NCBI GenBank assembly: GCA_038215275.1
Contig: JBBQRA010000067.1
Location: forward strand, 1 to 25,517
Reading direction: 5' to 3'
Origin: Ga0077553 sp038215275
GTDB lineage: Bacteria; Acidobacteriota; Terriglobia; Bryobacterales; Bryobacteraceae
Length of the DNA: 25,517 nt
Below the pieces are notes generated by a model, which saw only the letters and a program-made list of their open reading frames with translations, did no database searches and was not told the origin of the DNA. Position numbers and translations under genes: made by a program. Positions 16,856 to 23,952 of the stretch are shown piece after piece (within the stretch, counting starts at the first letter, position 1; each line of letters opens with the position of its first letter).

Positions 16856-17476
16856 TTAGTGTAGCGCAGGCTCGCCAACCACTTGGCAGCTTATCGCCAG
16901 CTCTTCGAGGTCGGACCAGCCGCAGTTGCCGATGTTCCGCACAAACGTGATGGTTTCTACCCGGAAGCTGCGCGGCCCGGTATATTCGGCCCACCTTTTC
17001 TGACACAGGGCTAGACCAATCTCAAACTGCTCCGGCGTCAACTCCTGGCCGAGCGTGATATGCGGATGATACCGATACCGCTCCGTGTAGGCCAACGCGC
17101 CCTTATTCAAATCCGCATATATTGCCAATAATTGGCCGCGGCCGGCCGCGAGATCAATGTAGATGACGTTGGTCTCAGGAAAGACACTTATCTCCGGAGC
17201 GAGCTCAACGGTAAAAGCCTGATGGTGTCCGGCGGCGTCCGTGATTTTCTCGAAGGCCTCTGCCTCATCGCCAGAGATCTTTCGGGGCGGCAGCAAAGAG
17301 ACGTGCGAGCGCAGCTGGCAGGTCGGAACAATCTCCTGGCGGAGGGAGTAGAGAAAGTCTCCGAGCTCTCCGTTGATGTACGCGACCACGGCGTGGACAG
17401 TTTGTGGGGGGCGATGCTCGTTTCCGTTACCGCTGACAACGTCCCCAGAAGGATGGGCTCCCGACGAGGGCTCCAT
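16856..17476 (-). CDS. 2H phosphoesterase superfamily protein (2'-5' RNA ligase-like)
   Basis: A 206-residue cytoplasmic protein with the two H-x-T/S motifs that define 2H phosphoesterases: His58-Val-Ser60 (LRSHVSLLPP) and His139-Ile-Thr141 (YHPHITLG), about 80 residues apart as in the family. Such enzymes open 2',3'-cyclic phosphates or act on 2'-5' linkages in RNA. The two motifs lie in similar strands (FTVELAPEISVFPETNVIYI and RSFRVETITFVRN), consistent with the pseudo-symmetric fold. The first 26 residues are hydrophilic and not typical, so the true start may be downstream. It starts 6 nt after the preceding gene and ends 4 nt before the next, so all are probably one transcript. Confidence 0.85.
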   Translation of the reverse strand: MEPSSGAHPSGDVVSGNGNEHRPPQTVHAVVAYINGELGDFLYSLRQEIVPTCQLRSHVSLLPPRKISGDEAEAFEKITDAAGHHQAFTVELAPEISVFPETNVIYIDLAAGRGQLLAIYADLNKGALAYTERYRYHPHITLGQELTPEQFEIGLALCQKRWAEYTGPRSFRVETITFVRNIGNCGWSDLEELAISCQVVGEPALH

Positions 17477-17482
17477 AGATAC

Positions 17483-17779
17483 TTACATCTTAACCGGAAT
17501 TGCGGCCGCGTGCTCGGGCACCACCCACTTGGCCTCTTCGAAGCCGACGTACTTGTAAAGCCGGATCTCGCCAAGCTCGTTCTCGACAATGTCACCCACC
17601 TGTAACGCGGCGTCCGTTCCTTTCAGCTGTTCCCAAGCCTCATAGGGGTTGCCGGCGTCGATGCTGCCCGCCTCCTCGTAGTCCTTCAACTTCACGAGCG
17701 TCACCCCGCTCGTGTGCGGAGCCCAGCGAAAGTTCTGCCGGGGGGAATCCTTCATCCGCAAAATGCGATACGTTGGCAT
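17483..17779 (-). CDS. Conserved small protein of unknown function
   Basis: 98 residues from the ATG at 17779; a TTG at 17788 would add three residues and directly abut the upstream stop. The sequence begins MPTYRILRMKDSPRQNFRW and continues with SGVTLVKLKDYEEAG, then AWEQLKGTDAALQVGDIVEN, and LYKYVGFEEAKWVVPE. It is soluble, mixed alpha/beta, without known motifs or membrane segments. The pattern of invariant-looking residues (RMKDSPRQ, FRW, YVGFEEA) is one I associate with uncharacterised acidobacterial proteins, but I assign no function. It lies between a patatin-like gene and a 2H phosphoesterase gene in a tightly packed minus-strand run. Confidence 0.75.
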   Translation of the reverse strand: MPTYRILRMKDSPRQNFRWAPHTSGVTLVKLKDYEEAGSIDAGNPYEAWEQLKGTDAALQVGDIVENELGEIRLYKYVGFEEAKWVVPEHAAAIPVKM

Positions 17780-17788
17780 ACTCTGCAA

Positions 17789-18493
17789 TTATCGCGCAGC
17801 CGCCTCCCCGGCTGCGATCCAACGTTCCATGTTGCCGCGGTCCCACACGGCGGACTGGCGCAGAGGACCCAAACGAACGGGAGGCTGAATGCGCCGGACG
17901 TTCGGCCCATCCGGCCGCTTGCGGCGGCCGACGCCCCACCACCATGGCAGATGCGTCCAGGCGTCGATGGCAACAATCTCAGTCGCGCCCAGTTCTTCGG
18001 CCACCCAGACGGGGCAGGCCGCGCGGAGGCCGCCGTCAAAGGAGAGCCCGCCTTCCAGGCGCTTCGCGGGCAGAACGCCAGGCACGGCGCACGAGGCGAG
18101 CAGATGCTCGATAGTCACCTCGGCATCCCAATAAACGCGGTTCTGGAAACGGAAGCCTTCGCAGACGGTGACGCCCAGCGGCAGAACCGGGGTGTACTTG
18201 GCCGTGACGCGGCGAAGCAGGGCCTCCAGTCCGGCAGTATCGAGAATGCCGTCGCCAACGAAGCGGGGCCAGCGGAGACGGGGGGCGCTGTTCACCTGCT
18301 GATCCAGCGTCAACCAGAAGTTGCAGAGCAGGTCGGGGTCGACGTGGCTGGCGATAGTCCAGGCGTTGAGAGCGCCTGCCGAAGCGCCGATAACGACGTC
18401 CGGTTGAAACTGGCCCGCCAAGGCGCGCCACGCTCCGGCCTGGAACGCCGCGAACATGCCACCCCCGCTCAACACCAACGCACGTTTCGGCAT
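17789..18493 (-). CDS. Patatin-like phospholipase family protein
   Basis: A 234-residue serine hydrolase with the Ser-Asp dyad of patatins, which cleave acyl esters of phospholipids or other lipids. The oxyanion loop is SGGGMFAAFQAG (9-20), the nucleophile elbow is Gly36-Ala-Ser38-Ala-Gly40, and the catalytic Asp is in Asp153-Gly-Gly (SFDGG). A hydrophobic patch follows (ACPVWVAEELGATEIVAID), and the C-terminus carries a basic WWWGVGRRKRPDG stretch. At 234 residues it is a minimal patatin with no signal peptide or membrane segment. It starts at the ATG 18493 and is divergent from the dehydrogenase operon, with 32 bp between the start codons. It is the first gene of the minus-strand series that ends at the second TonB receptor. 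Confidence 0.9.
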   Translation of the reverse strand: MPKRALVLSGGGMFAAFQAGAWRALAGQFQPDVVIGASAGALNAWTIASHVDPDLLCNFWLTLDQQVNSAPRLRWPRFVGDGILDTAGLEALLRRVTAKYTPVLPLGVTVCEGFRFQNRVYWDAEVTIEHLLASCAVPGVLPAKRLEGGLSFDGGLRAACPVWVAEELGATEIVAIDAWTHLPWWWGVGRRKRPDGPNVRRIQPPVRLGPLRQSAVWDRGNMERWIAAGEAAAR

Positions 18494-18525
18494 CTGCTAC
18501 CAGTCTGACGGATCGCAAGGCGATA

Positions 18526-18903
18526 ATGATTCAGATGTCTCCCGAAGCAGAGATCACCGCTATCCTCGGCGCTGGCGCCGGCGCCAAAGCGCTCCTCGCG
18601 GCCTCCCAACTGCCGCCCGGTACTCGAACCGGTCTCTGGCTGCGCTGCGGCTTCTGGGCCGAGGCGCACAACGTCGCCCAGGACCTCCATACGCCCACTG
18701 GCAGCTACTGGCACGCCATCATCCATCGCGACGAGCCCGACGAGTTCAACGCCGGCTACTGGTTCCGCAAGATCGGCGCCCACCCCATACTGCAACAGAT
18801 GGCGGACCGCTGGGACGTCACCGCCTTCACCCGCGCCTCCCCCGCGCAACGCGAGCGCGAGGCCCAACTCCTCCTCGATTACTGCATAAGGACCGGTCAA
18901 TGA
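18526..18903 (+). CDS. Conserved hypothetical protein, 125 residues
   Basis: Starts at ATG 18526, 5 nt after AAGG (18517-18520); an ATG at 18535 is an alternative. No signal peptide or membrane segment. The most striking part is TGSYWHAIIHRDEPDEFNAG followed by YWFRKIGAHPIL, a His/Trp/Tyr-rich block that recurs, as far as I recall, in uncharacterised acidobacterial proteins. The stop overlaps the start of the dehydrogenase gene (ATGA, 18900-18903), so the two are translationally coupled. No enzymatic motif is recognised; a small-molecule or metal-binding role is possible because of the conserved-looking His and aromatic residues, but nothing proves it. Confidence 0.75.
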   Translation: MIQMSPEAEITAILGAGAGAKALLAASQLPPGTRTGLWLRCGFWAEAHNVAQDLHTPTGSYWHAIIHRDEPDEFNAGYWFRKIGAHPILQQMADRWDVTAFTRASPAQREREAQLLLDYCIRTGQ

Positions 18904-20000
18904 AATCCATCACCGCCGCCGTGTTGACGGCCTATGAACAGCCCCTCGAAATCCGCCAATATCCGGCACTCACCGCCGCCGGCCCAGGCGAATGCGTCGT
19001 GCGCATCGAGATGGCCGGCATCTGCGGCACCGACGTCCACCTCTGGCTCGGCCAACTGCCCATCCCGCTGCCCGTCATCATGGGCCACGAGACCGTTGGC
19101 CGCATAGAACTCATGGGAGATGGCTTGGTCAAGGACTTCCGCGGCGAAGCGCTCGCGGTGGGCGACCGCGTCGTGTGGGCCAGTTCCATCACGTGCGGCG
19201 AATGTTACTACTGCCGCGTCGTCCGCCAGCCCACCCGCTGCGTCAATCGGAAGGCCTACGGCATCAGCTATTGCTGCGATATCGATCCCCATCTGCGCGG
19301 GGGCTACGCCGAACAGATCCACCTCCGCGCCGGGACGTCGCTCTTCAAGATCCCGGACGCCGTCCCCACCGAGGCTGTTGTCGGCTCTGGCTGCGCCCTC
19401 ATGACCGCTATTCATGGCCTCGAACGCTGCCCGGTCTCGTGGGGCGATTCGGTAGTGGTCCAAGGCACGGGCCCCGTGGGACTCGCCGCCATCGCCGTGG
19501 CCAAACAAAGCGGTGCGGGCAAGATCATCGCCATCGGCGGCCCCGCCCACCGCCTCACTATGGCGCAGGCGTTTGGCGCGGACGTATTGATCGGTATCGC
19601 CGACACGGCTACGCCGGAGGAGCGCCGTGAGCTGGTTCTGGCCGAGACCGGCGGCTTCGGGGCGGATCTCGTGATCGAGTGCGTCGGCTATCCCGACGCG
19701 GTGAACGAAGGCATCGAACTGCCGCGGGATGGTGGCAAGTACCTTGTCCTAGGTCAGTACGCAAATGCCGGCAACATTTCGTTCAACCCGCACGTCATCA
19801 CCCGTAAGCAGTTGACGATTCACGGCAGTTGGGCATTTGAGGCCCGCCACGTCGACAAGGCGCTTCGCATGCTCGAAATACCTCATTGGCAGCATCTTTT
19901 TGCCGACGAGATTACCGCACGCTTCCCTTTACAGGAAGCCAATGCGGCTCTCGACACCGTACGCAACTGGCGGGCCGGGAAGACCGTACTCGTTCCATGA
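18900..20000 (+). CDS. Zinc-dependent alcohol dehydrogenase (medium-chain type)
   Basis: A 366-residue MDR-family oxidoreductase. Catalytic zinc ligands are Cys42 (GICGTDVH), His63-Glu64 (MGHETVG) and Cys165 (GSGCALMTAIHG). The structural zinc site has four Cys at 99, 102, 105 and 114 (CGECYYC...C). The coenzyme domain carries GTGPVG (189-194), and the late VIECVGYPDAVNEG and NPHVITRKQLTIHGSWAF segments are typical. It resembles the branch that includes threonine dehydrogenase-like and phosphonate-catabolism dehydrogenases (HLRGGYAE after a Cys-Cys-Asp). It overlaps its upstream neighbour and its downstream adaptor gene by ATGA (4 nt each). The substrate is unknown; NAD(H) seems likely. Confidence 0.93.
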   Translation: MKSITAAVLTAYEQPLEIRQYPALTAAGPGECVVRIEMAGICGTDVHLWLGQLPIPLPVIMGHETVGRIELMGDGLVKDFRGEALAVGDRVVWASSITCGECYYCRVVRQPTRCVNRKAYGISYCCDIDPHLRGGYAEQIHLRAGTSLFKIPDAVPTEAVVGSGCALMTAIHGLERCPVSWGDSVVVQGTGPVGLAAIAVAKQSGAGKIIAIGGPAHRLTMAQAFGADVLIGIADTATPEERRELVLAETGGFGADLVIECVGYPDAVNEGIELPRDGGKYLVLGQYANAGNISFNPHVITRKQLTIHGSWAFEARHVDKALRMLEIPHWQHLFADEITARFPLQEANAALDTVRNWRAGKTVLVP

Positions 20001-21220
20001 AAATGATCCTGGCGTTGGTCGCCTTGGTGGTTTTGGCAGCAGCGGGTTGGCTTGCGTTCTCACTGGGGAACGCGGCGCCCGAGGTGCGTTTCACCACCGC
20101 GAAAACTGAGGACCTGGTCGATACGTTGAACACGAACGGCAAAGTGGAGCCGCTGTCGTGGATCGCGTTGCGGACCGAACGAAGCGGGCGATTGTCGGAG
20201 GTGCGCGTGCAGAAGGGCGGCGTCGTCACCGCCGGAGCCATCATTGCAACGCTGGAGAACCTGGAACTGCAGCGTTCCCTGCAAGCGGCTGAGGCGCGCG
20301 TGACGCAGGTGCAAGGCGAGACGCAGAACCTGCTGCAGGGGGGCAGTTCGGCCTTGCGGGCGGAGATCGACGCCAGTATCGCCCGGCTCCGCGTGGAGAA
20401 GGCCAACGCGCAGTCCGAGCTTGACTCCACGGAACGCCTGATTAGCAAGAACGCCGCCACGCCCCAGGAGGCAACCCTTCTGCGGGGCCGCGTGAACCTG
20501 ATCAACGAACAGATCCGCGGTCTGGAGGGACGAAAGGGCTCGTTCGTCTCGCCGGGCGACCGCACGGCCGCCGATGGCCGTTTGAAAGAAGCACAGGCCG
20601 CCGTCGCGATCGCCCGAGAGAAGTTGGAGCAGAGCAACCTGCGTTCCCCAATCGCCGGCGTCGTCTACCAAATCGACCTGCGTCCGGGCGCGATCGTGAA
20701 TCCGGGCGACCTGATCGCCAACATCGGCCAAATCGATTCCCTGCAGGTGAACGTCTATGTCGATGAACCGGAGTTGGGACGCGTCGCCATCGGCCAGCCG
20801 GTGACGGTCACCTGGGACGCCCGGCCCGGCAAAGAGTGGAAGGGCGAAGTGGAAAAGCTGCCGGTGCAGATCGTCCCCCTCGGCAGCCGCCAAGTGGGCG
20901 AGGTTCTCGTGACAATCGCGAATCCGGGGAACGATCTGCCGCCGGGGGCGAACGTGAACATCGCCATCCGCAGCCGCTCGGCGCCGAAAGCCATCACCAT
21001 TCCGAAGGAGACGCTGCGCCGGGAGAACGGCGTCACCGGCGTTTTCCTCCTCGAAAACGACAAGGTAGTTTGGCGCCCGGTCGAGACCGGCATTTCGAAC
21101 GTCACACGCACGCAAGTAACCCGCGGCCTCCATGCCGGCGACCGGATCGCTCTGGCGACCGACCTGCCGCTTCGCAGCGGCTCGCCAGTTAAAGCCCTTG
21201 ACGAAGACGCTGGACTTTAA
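19997..21220 (+). CDS. Efflux RND/ABC-type periplasmic adaptor subunit (HlyD family)
   Basis: A 407-residue membrane fusion protein. The frame is open upstream, but the ATG at 19997 overlaps the dehydrogenase stop (ATGA) and begins an inner-membrane anchor (MKMILALVALVVLAAAGWLA). A barrel-sandwich half (RTERSGRLSEVRVQKGGVV) is followed by a long alpha-hairpin (about 90-200; AEARVTQVQGE, AEIDASIARLRVEKANAQSE), the second lipoyl half (SNLRSPIAGVVYQIDLRPG), a beta-barrel domain (VYVDEPELGRVAIGQPVTVT) and a membrane-proximal domain (TIPKETLRRENGVTGVFLLE). Such proteins join an inner-membrane pump to an outer-membrane channel. No pump or TolC-like gene is beside it; the next gene runs the opposite way and overlaps its last 32 nt. 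Confidence 0.9.
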   Translation: MKMILALVALVVLAAAGWLAFSLGNAAPEVRFTTAKTEDLVDTLNTNGKVEPLSWIALRTERSGRLSEVRVQKGGVVTAGAIIATLENLELQRSLQAAEARVTQVQGETQNLLQGGSSALRAEIDASIARLRVEKANAQSELDSTERLISKNAATPQEATLLRGRVNLINEQIRGLEGRKGSFVSPGDRTAADGRLKEAQAAVAIAREKLEQSNLRSPIAGVVYQIDLRPGAIVNPGDLIANIGQIDSLQVNVYVDEPELGRVAIGQPVTVTWDARPGKEWKGEVEKLPVQIVPLGSRQVGEVLVTIANPGNDLPPGANVNIAIRSRSAPKAITIPKETLRRENGVTGVFLLENDKVVWRPVETGISNVTRTQVTRGLHAGDRIALATDLPLRSGSPVKALDEDAGL

Positions 21221-22157
21221 TTCCCTCCGGCGTCTCCCACGCGGCCACCACCTGCTGGCCGCCCGCCAAGCTCACGAAACCGCCCGCGCCCATCGACTCG
21301 CCGCCGATCATCACCTCGCCGGCCCGGGTCCAGCCGTACACCGGCTTGCCAGACGGGCCAACAGCCAATGCCGGATCCTTGCCTTCGCCCAGCACGCTTC
21401 CTGCGTGAATCTGCCCGTCCCGCCGCCAGACCGTCACCGGCCCCCCTGGGCCCACTGCCAACCCGCCGCCGTCCATCGGGCAGGCGTTTAATTTCCAGGT
21501 GCCCTCACCCAACTTGGCCGCCTGAAACGTCGCGCCTTGATCGGTGGAGGTGGCCAAATACATATCCCGGGATCCGCCCAGCCAATTCCGGAACATGACA
21601 TGAATACGCCCCTTCGAATCGATGGCCACCGACGGATGGCAGCATTCGCAGACGTTCCCCTCCGGCGATGCGTAAACCAGCCGGTTGGCCGACCACGTCG
21701 CCCCGCCATCGGTGGAGAGTGCGCCATAGACCTTCATTCCTGGCGTGCGCAAATCCAACCACGTCGCGAAAATCTCGCCTTTCGGACCCACCGCCATGCC
21801 GTGCAAGCCTTCCCGCGCGGACTTGGGAACGTCATTCACCGGCGATGCCTCGCTCCACGTGCGGCCGCGATCAGCCGATCCCCACGCGAGCAACATGCCG
21901 TCGGAAATAGCGCTGACGACGATGCGGCTTCCCTTCACCACCACGCGGGGGCCTCGATGGCGCCCCACCATAAAAGCACCCCCGGCGATCCCGACCGGGG
22001 CGCCGAAAGAGTCGCCGCCATCAGGGGAAACTGCCGCGAACAACCGCTTCCCGTCGCTGTAGGCGAGGACCACGGTCGCCCCGTCAGCCGCCAGTTGCGG
22101 CTGCTTTCCTCCGGGAATCAGCGGCAGCAACGCGAGGGCTAGTAGAGAATGCACCAT
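21189..22157 (-). CDS. Exported BNR-repeat (sialidase-fold) protein
   Basis: A 322-residue protein with a short N-terminal hydrophobic segment (MVHSLLALALLPLIPGG) that may serve as a signal peptide, followed by a beta-propeller. Asp-box/BNR motifs recur: SPDGGDSFG, SADRGRTWSE, STDGGATWSA and STDQGATFQA. Between the third and fourth lies a GNVCECCHPSVAID segment with a Cys-x-Cys-Cys-His motif, unusual for plain sialidases, that may bind a metal or form a disulfide. The catalytic Arg triad of true sialidases is not evident, so a carbohydrate-binding or lytic role is uncertain. It begins 6 nt after the pirin stop codon and is probably in the same transcript. Its 3' end overlaps the convergent adaptor gene by 32 nt. 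Confidence 0.82.
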   Translation of the reverse strand: MVHSLLALALLPLIPGGKQPQLAADGATVVLAYSDGKRLFAAVSPDGGDSFGAPVGIAGGAFMVGRHRGPRVVVKGSRIVVSAISDGMLLAWGSADRGRTWSEASPVNDVPKSAREGLHGMAVGPKGEIFATWLDLRTPGMKVYGALSTDGGATWSANRLVYASPEGNVCECCHPSVAIDSKGRIHVMFRNWLGGSRDMYLATSTDQGATFQAAKLGEGTWKLNACPMDGGGLAVGPGGPVTVWRRDGQIHAGSVLGEGKDPALAVGPSGKPVYGWTRAGEVMIGGESMGAGGFVSLAGGQQVVAAWETPEGIKVQRLRQGL

Positions 22158-22163
22158 CCCAGT

Positions 22164-22862
22164 TTATGCCAGGTCGAACAGCAGCAAGTCGCTCTCGGCA
22201 GCCGCCGTCAGCGTCAGCGTGGACTCCTCGGAAATCGCGGCACCGTCGCCTGTCACGAGCGTCTTGCCATTCAGCTCCACCGAACCGGCGCCAATCTGCA
22301 CCCAGGCATGCCGCCCCGCCGCCAACTCGTAACGGACGGTGTCGCCCGGGGCAAGCTTGCTGACAAACACCTTGGCGTCAGCCGCAATCGGGCTCGATCC
22401 GTTCCCCCCGTCCGGCGATGCCACCACCCGCAGTTGGCCAGCCACTTCCTCCGGCGGAATCCGCAGGTCCTCGTGCCGCGGAGCGATGCCCAACTCATTC
22501 GGCTCAATCCAGATCTGCAACAGGTGCAGCGACTCGGCCGAAGACGCGTTGAACTCGCTGTGCATCACGCCCTTGCCCGCGCTCATCCGCTGCACGTCGC
22601 CGGCTTGGAGCGTCGAACGGCCGCCGGTGGAGTCCTCATGCGCCAACGCGCCCGAAAGCACCCACGTGATGATCTCCATGTCCCGGTGGCCGTGCCGCCC
22701 GAAGCCGCTGCCGGGAGAAACAGTATCGTCGTTAATCACGCGCAGGCTGCGAAAGCCCATGTGGCGCGGATCATAATACTGGCCAAAAGAGAAGGAATGC
22801 TTGGCATTCAGCCAGCCGATCCTGGTCGTGCCGCGCTCGGCGGCGGGTCTTATGGAAATCAT
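22164..22862 (-). CDS. Pirin family protein (quercetin 2,3-dioxygenase-like)
   Basis: A 232-residue bicupin of the pirin/YhhW group. The N-terminal cupin carries the metal ligands His57 and His59 (GFGRHGHRDMEIITWVLSG), His101 and Glu103 (GVMHSEFN), and the conserved ADKG-like stretch RMSAGKGVMHSE. LLQIWIEPN and the C-terminal cupin without metal ligands follow. Bacterial members bind iron and can oxidise quercetin or act as redox-sensing regulators; which applies here is not clear. The start at 22862 has a strong Shine-Dalgarno 5 nt upstream, and the 46-bp gap behind it holds an inverted-repeat operator, so it is probably controlled by the adjacent MarR protein. An electrophile or oxidative-stress response is a reasonable guess. 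Confidence 0.92.
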   Translation of the reverse strand: MISIRPAAERGTTRIGWLNAKHSFSFGQYYDPRHMGFRSLRVINDDTVSPGSGFGRHGHRDMEIITWVLSGALAHEDSTGGRSTLQAGDVQRMSAGKGVMHSEFNASSAESLHLLQIWIEPNELGIAPRHEDLRIPPEEVAGQLRVVASPDGGNGSSPIAADAKVFVSKLAPGDTVRYELAAGRHAWVQIGAGSVELNGKTLVTGDGAAISEESTLTLTAAAESDLLLFDLA

Positions 22863-22867
22863 TTTGA

Positions 22868-22874
22868 ACCTCCT
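22868..22874 (-). promoter_or_regulatory. Strong Shine-Dalgarno of the pirin gene
   Basis: AGGAGGT on the minus strand, 5 nt before the ATG at 22862, the closest match to the consensus in the window. It implies a true 5' leader, so transcription starts upstream of 22874. Confidence 0.75.
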
Positions 22875-22880
22875 GAGTAT

Positions 22881-22906
22881 AGTCGTTATAACAACTAAAT
22901 AACGAC
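22881..22906. promoter_or_regulatory. MarR-type operator with overlapping half-sites
   Basis: Within the 46-bp gap between marR and pirin, AGTCGTTATAACAACT (22881-22896) is a 16-bp palindrome with a single mismatched pair. GTCGTTAT (22882-22889) also forms a perfect 8-bp inverted repeat with ATAACGAC (22899-22906), spacer 9 nt. Three half-sites therefore overlap a -10-like TATAAC (minus strand, 22885-22890) and a second -10-like TATACT (22876-22881). AT-rich palindromes around GTTATAAC are typical of MarR operators, and the gene just upstream encodes a MarR protein. Confidence 0.65.
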
Positions 22907-22908
22907 GC

Positions 22909-23331
22909 TTATGAGATGTCCAAGCGGCCCAAAAGATTCACCAGACGTTCGAGTTGCGACGGGGTCAATCCGCCCATCGCGCCCTCCGCCGCCGCGGTCA
23001 CCGGCGCATCGAGCTGCGCCAGAAGGTTGAGGCCCGCAGCGGTAATCCGCGCCGTGACCACTCGCCGGTCCGTAGCGGATCGGCTGCGCTTCACCCATCC
23101 CTGTTTCTCCAGGCGGTCGAGGAGACGCGTCATATCCGCGTCCCGATGGATCATATCCCCGGCGATCTCGCCGCAGGGCCGGCCTTCCGCTCCGGCCCCG
23201 CGCAAAATCCGCAGCACGTTGTACTGCGTGTGGGTCAATCCATACGGCTTTAGCGCCGCTTCCACCCCGGTCATCAGACGGCCCGCCGTCCGTTGCAGAT
23301 GGAGAAACGCCGCTTCCGCCGCTGAGTACAT
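22909..23331 (-). CDS. MarR family transcriptional regulator
   Basis: A 140-residue winged-helix regulator. The N-terminal dimerisation helix (AAFLHLQRTAGRLMTGVEAAL) is followed by GLTHTQYNVLRIL, the recognition helix region (IAGDMIHRDADMTRLLDRLE), the wing (SATDRRVV) and the C-terminal helices. A single Cys53 (GRPCGEIAG) could act as a redox sensor as in OhrR/YodB types, but its position is not typical of OhrR. The frame continues upstream to a TTG at 23613 and would give a 234-residue protein, but those residues are a degraded PEP-CTERM protein tail; I choose the ATG at 23331, where MarR homology begins. It is followed after 46 bp by the pirin gene, with an operator in between. Confidence 0.88.
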   Translation of the reverse strand: MYSAAEAAFLHLQRTAGRLMTGVEAALKPYGLTHTQYNVLRILRGAGAEGRPCGEIAGDMIHRDADMTRLLDRLEKQGWVKRSRSATDRRVVTARITAAGLNLLAQLDAPVTAAAEGAMGGLTPSQLERLVNLLGRLDIS

Positions 23332-23337
23332 TACCCC

Positions 23338-23367
23338 AGCATAGACACTACGCGCGGCACCGGTCAG
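23338..23367 (-). promoter_or_regulatory. Possible marR promoter
   Basis: On the minus strand CTGACC (23362-23367, 4/6 to TTGACA), an 18-nt spacer and TATGCT (23338-23343, 4/6 to TATAAT), with only 6 nt to the marR ATG. If used, the message would be nearly leaderless. It lies in the tail of the PEP-CTERM remnant. Weak matches, low certainty. Confidence 0.3.
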
Positions 23368-23952
23368 CGCCAGAGTCGCGGGTTCGGGAACGTCACTATT
23401 GTTTACCGCGAGATTGATTATGTTCAGGGTCAGGTCCAGCCCGAATGTCGACACAAGCCGGTCGCTCAGCGAAATCGCCCCGAAGCTCGATGTGTTCTCC
23501 GACTCAGACAGGGTGATGGTCACTTCATTCAACCCATTCGCCGGAAGGACTATCGCGCAGTTCTCGACGTCGAGGGAACAGAAGATAGGGGTCGGCCGGT
23601 TCACTTGTTGCAAACGGTCAGATCGCCATTGTGAACGAAGAACAGAGCGCCCGCGGCTCCTTCTTCAAAATCGCCGGCCCAGACCCTCGGTGGCGAGAAT
23701 CGATTCCGTCGAGAAGTACTTTTGCAGATCGTAGTTGATGAAGCTCGAAAGCGTATCAATATCGACAGTTCCGTTAACCGGCGTCGATGCCGACAGGACA
23801 CCTCCGGCAATCCCGGCATCCCCACACGAGGAGGCCGATCCACCCGACACAACCGGGAAGGGAAAGGCCGGATAGTTCTGATCGGGGCAAGGGAGAACGC
23901 CCGCAAACGCAGAGGAGGCGAACACCAGGAGCGTTCCGGGAAGAGAGACAGC
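23345..23952 (-). pseudogene. Degraded PEP-CTERM protein gene
   Basis: Three consecutive minus-strand segments in different frames read as one exported protein. The first (about 23949-23665) starts in the middle of a signal peptide (VSLPGTLLVFASSAFAG) and continues with VLPCPDQNYPAFPFPVVSGG to NYDLQKYFSTESILATEG. The second (about 23690-23601) reads GDFEEGAAGALFFVHNGDLT VCNK in another frame and ends in TGA. The third (23613 down to about 23345) continues VNRPTPIFCSLDVENCAIVL, then NEVTITLSESENTS and ends NNSDVPEPATLALTG. VPEPATLAL is the PEP-CTERM sorting motif, but the membrane helix and Arg cluster that should follow are absent. The 5' end is cut at the stop of the serine hydrolase gene. 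At least two frameshifts plus both ends truncated make a pseudogene likely. Confidence 0.7.

Noticed and set aside
16856..18493. A CBASS-like or other named anti-phage system
   Set aside because: A patatin-like gene is present, but there is no nucleotidyltransferase, sensor or ubiquitin-like partner, and the order does not match a known defence operon.
19997..22157. BNR gene as the missing partner of the adaptor protein
   Set aside because: It is convergent, has a sialidase-like propeller fold and belongs by spacing with marR and pirin.
22909..23613. A single 234-residue MarR protein with an extra N-terminal domain
   Set aside because: The first 90 or so residues end in a PEP-CTERM motif, start at a TTG, and continue frame-shifted fragments lying upstream; MarR homology starts only at the ATG 23331.
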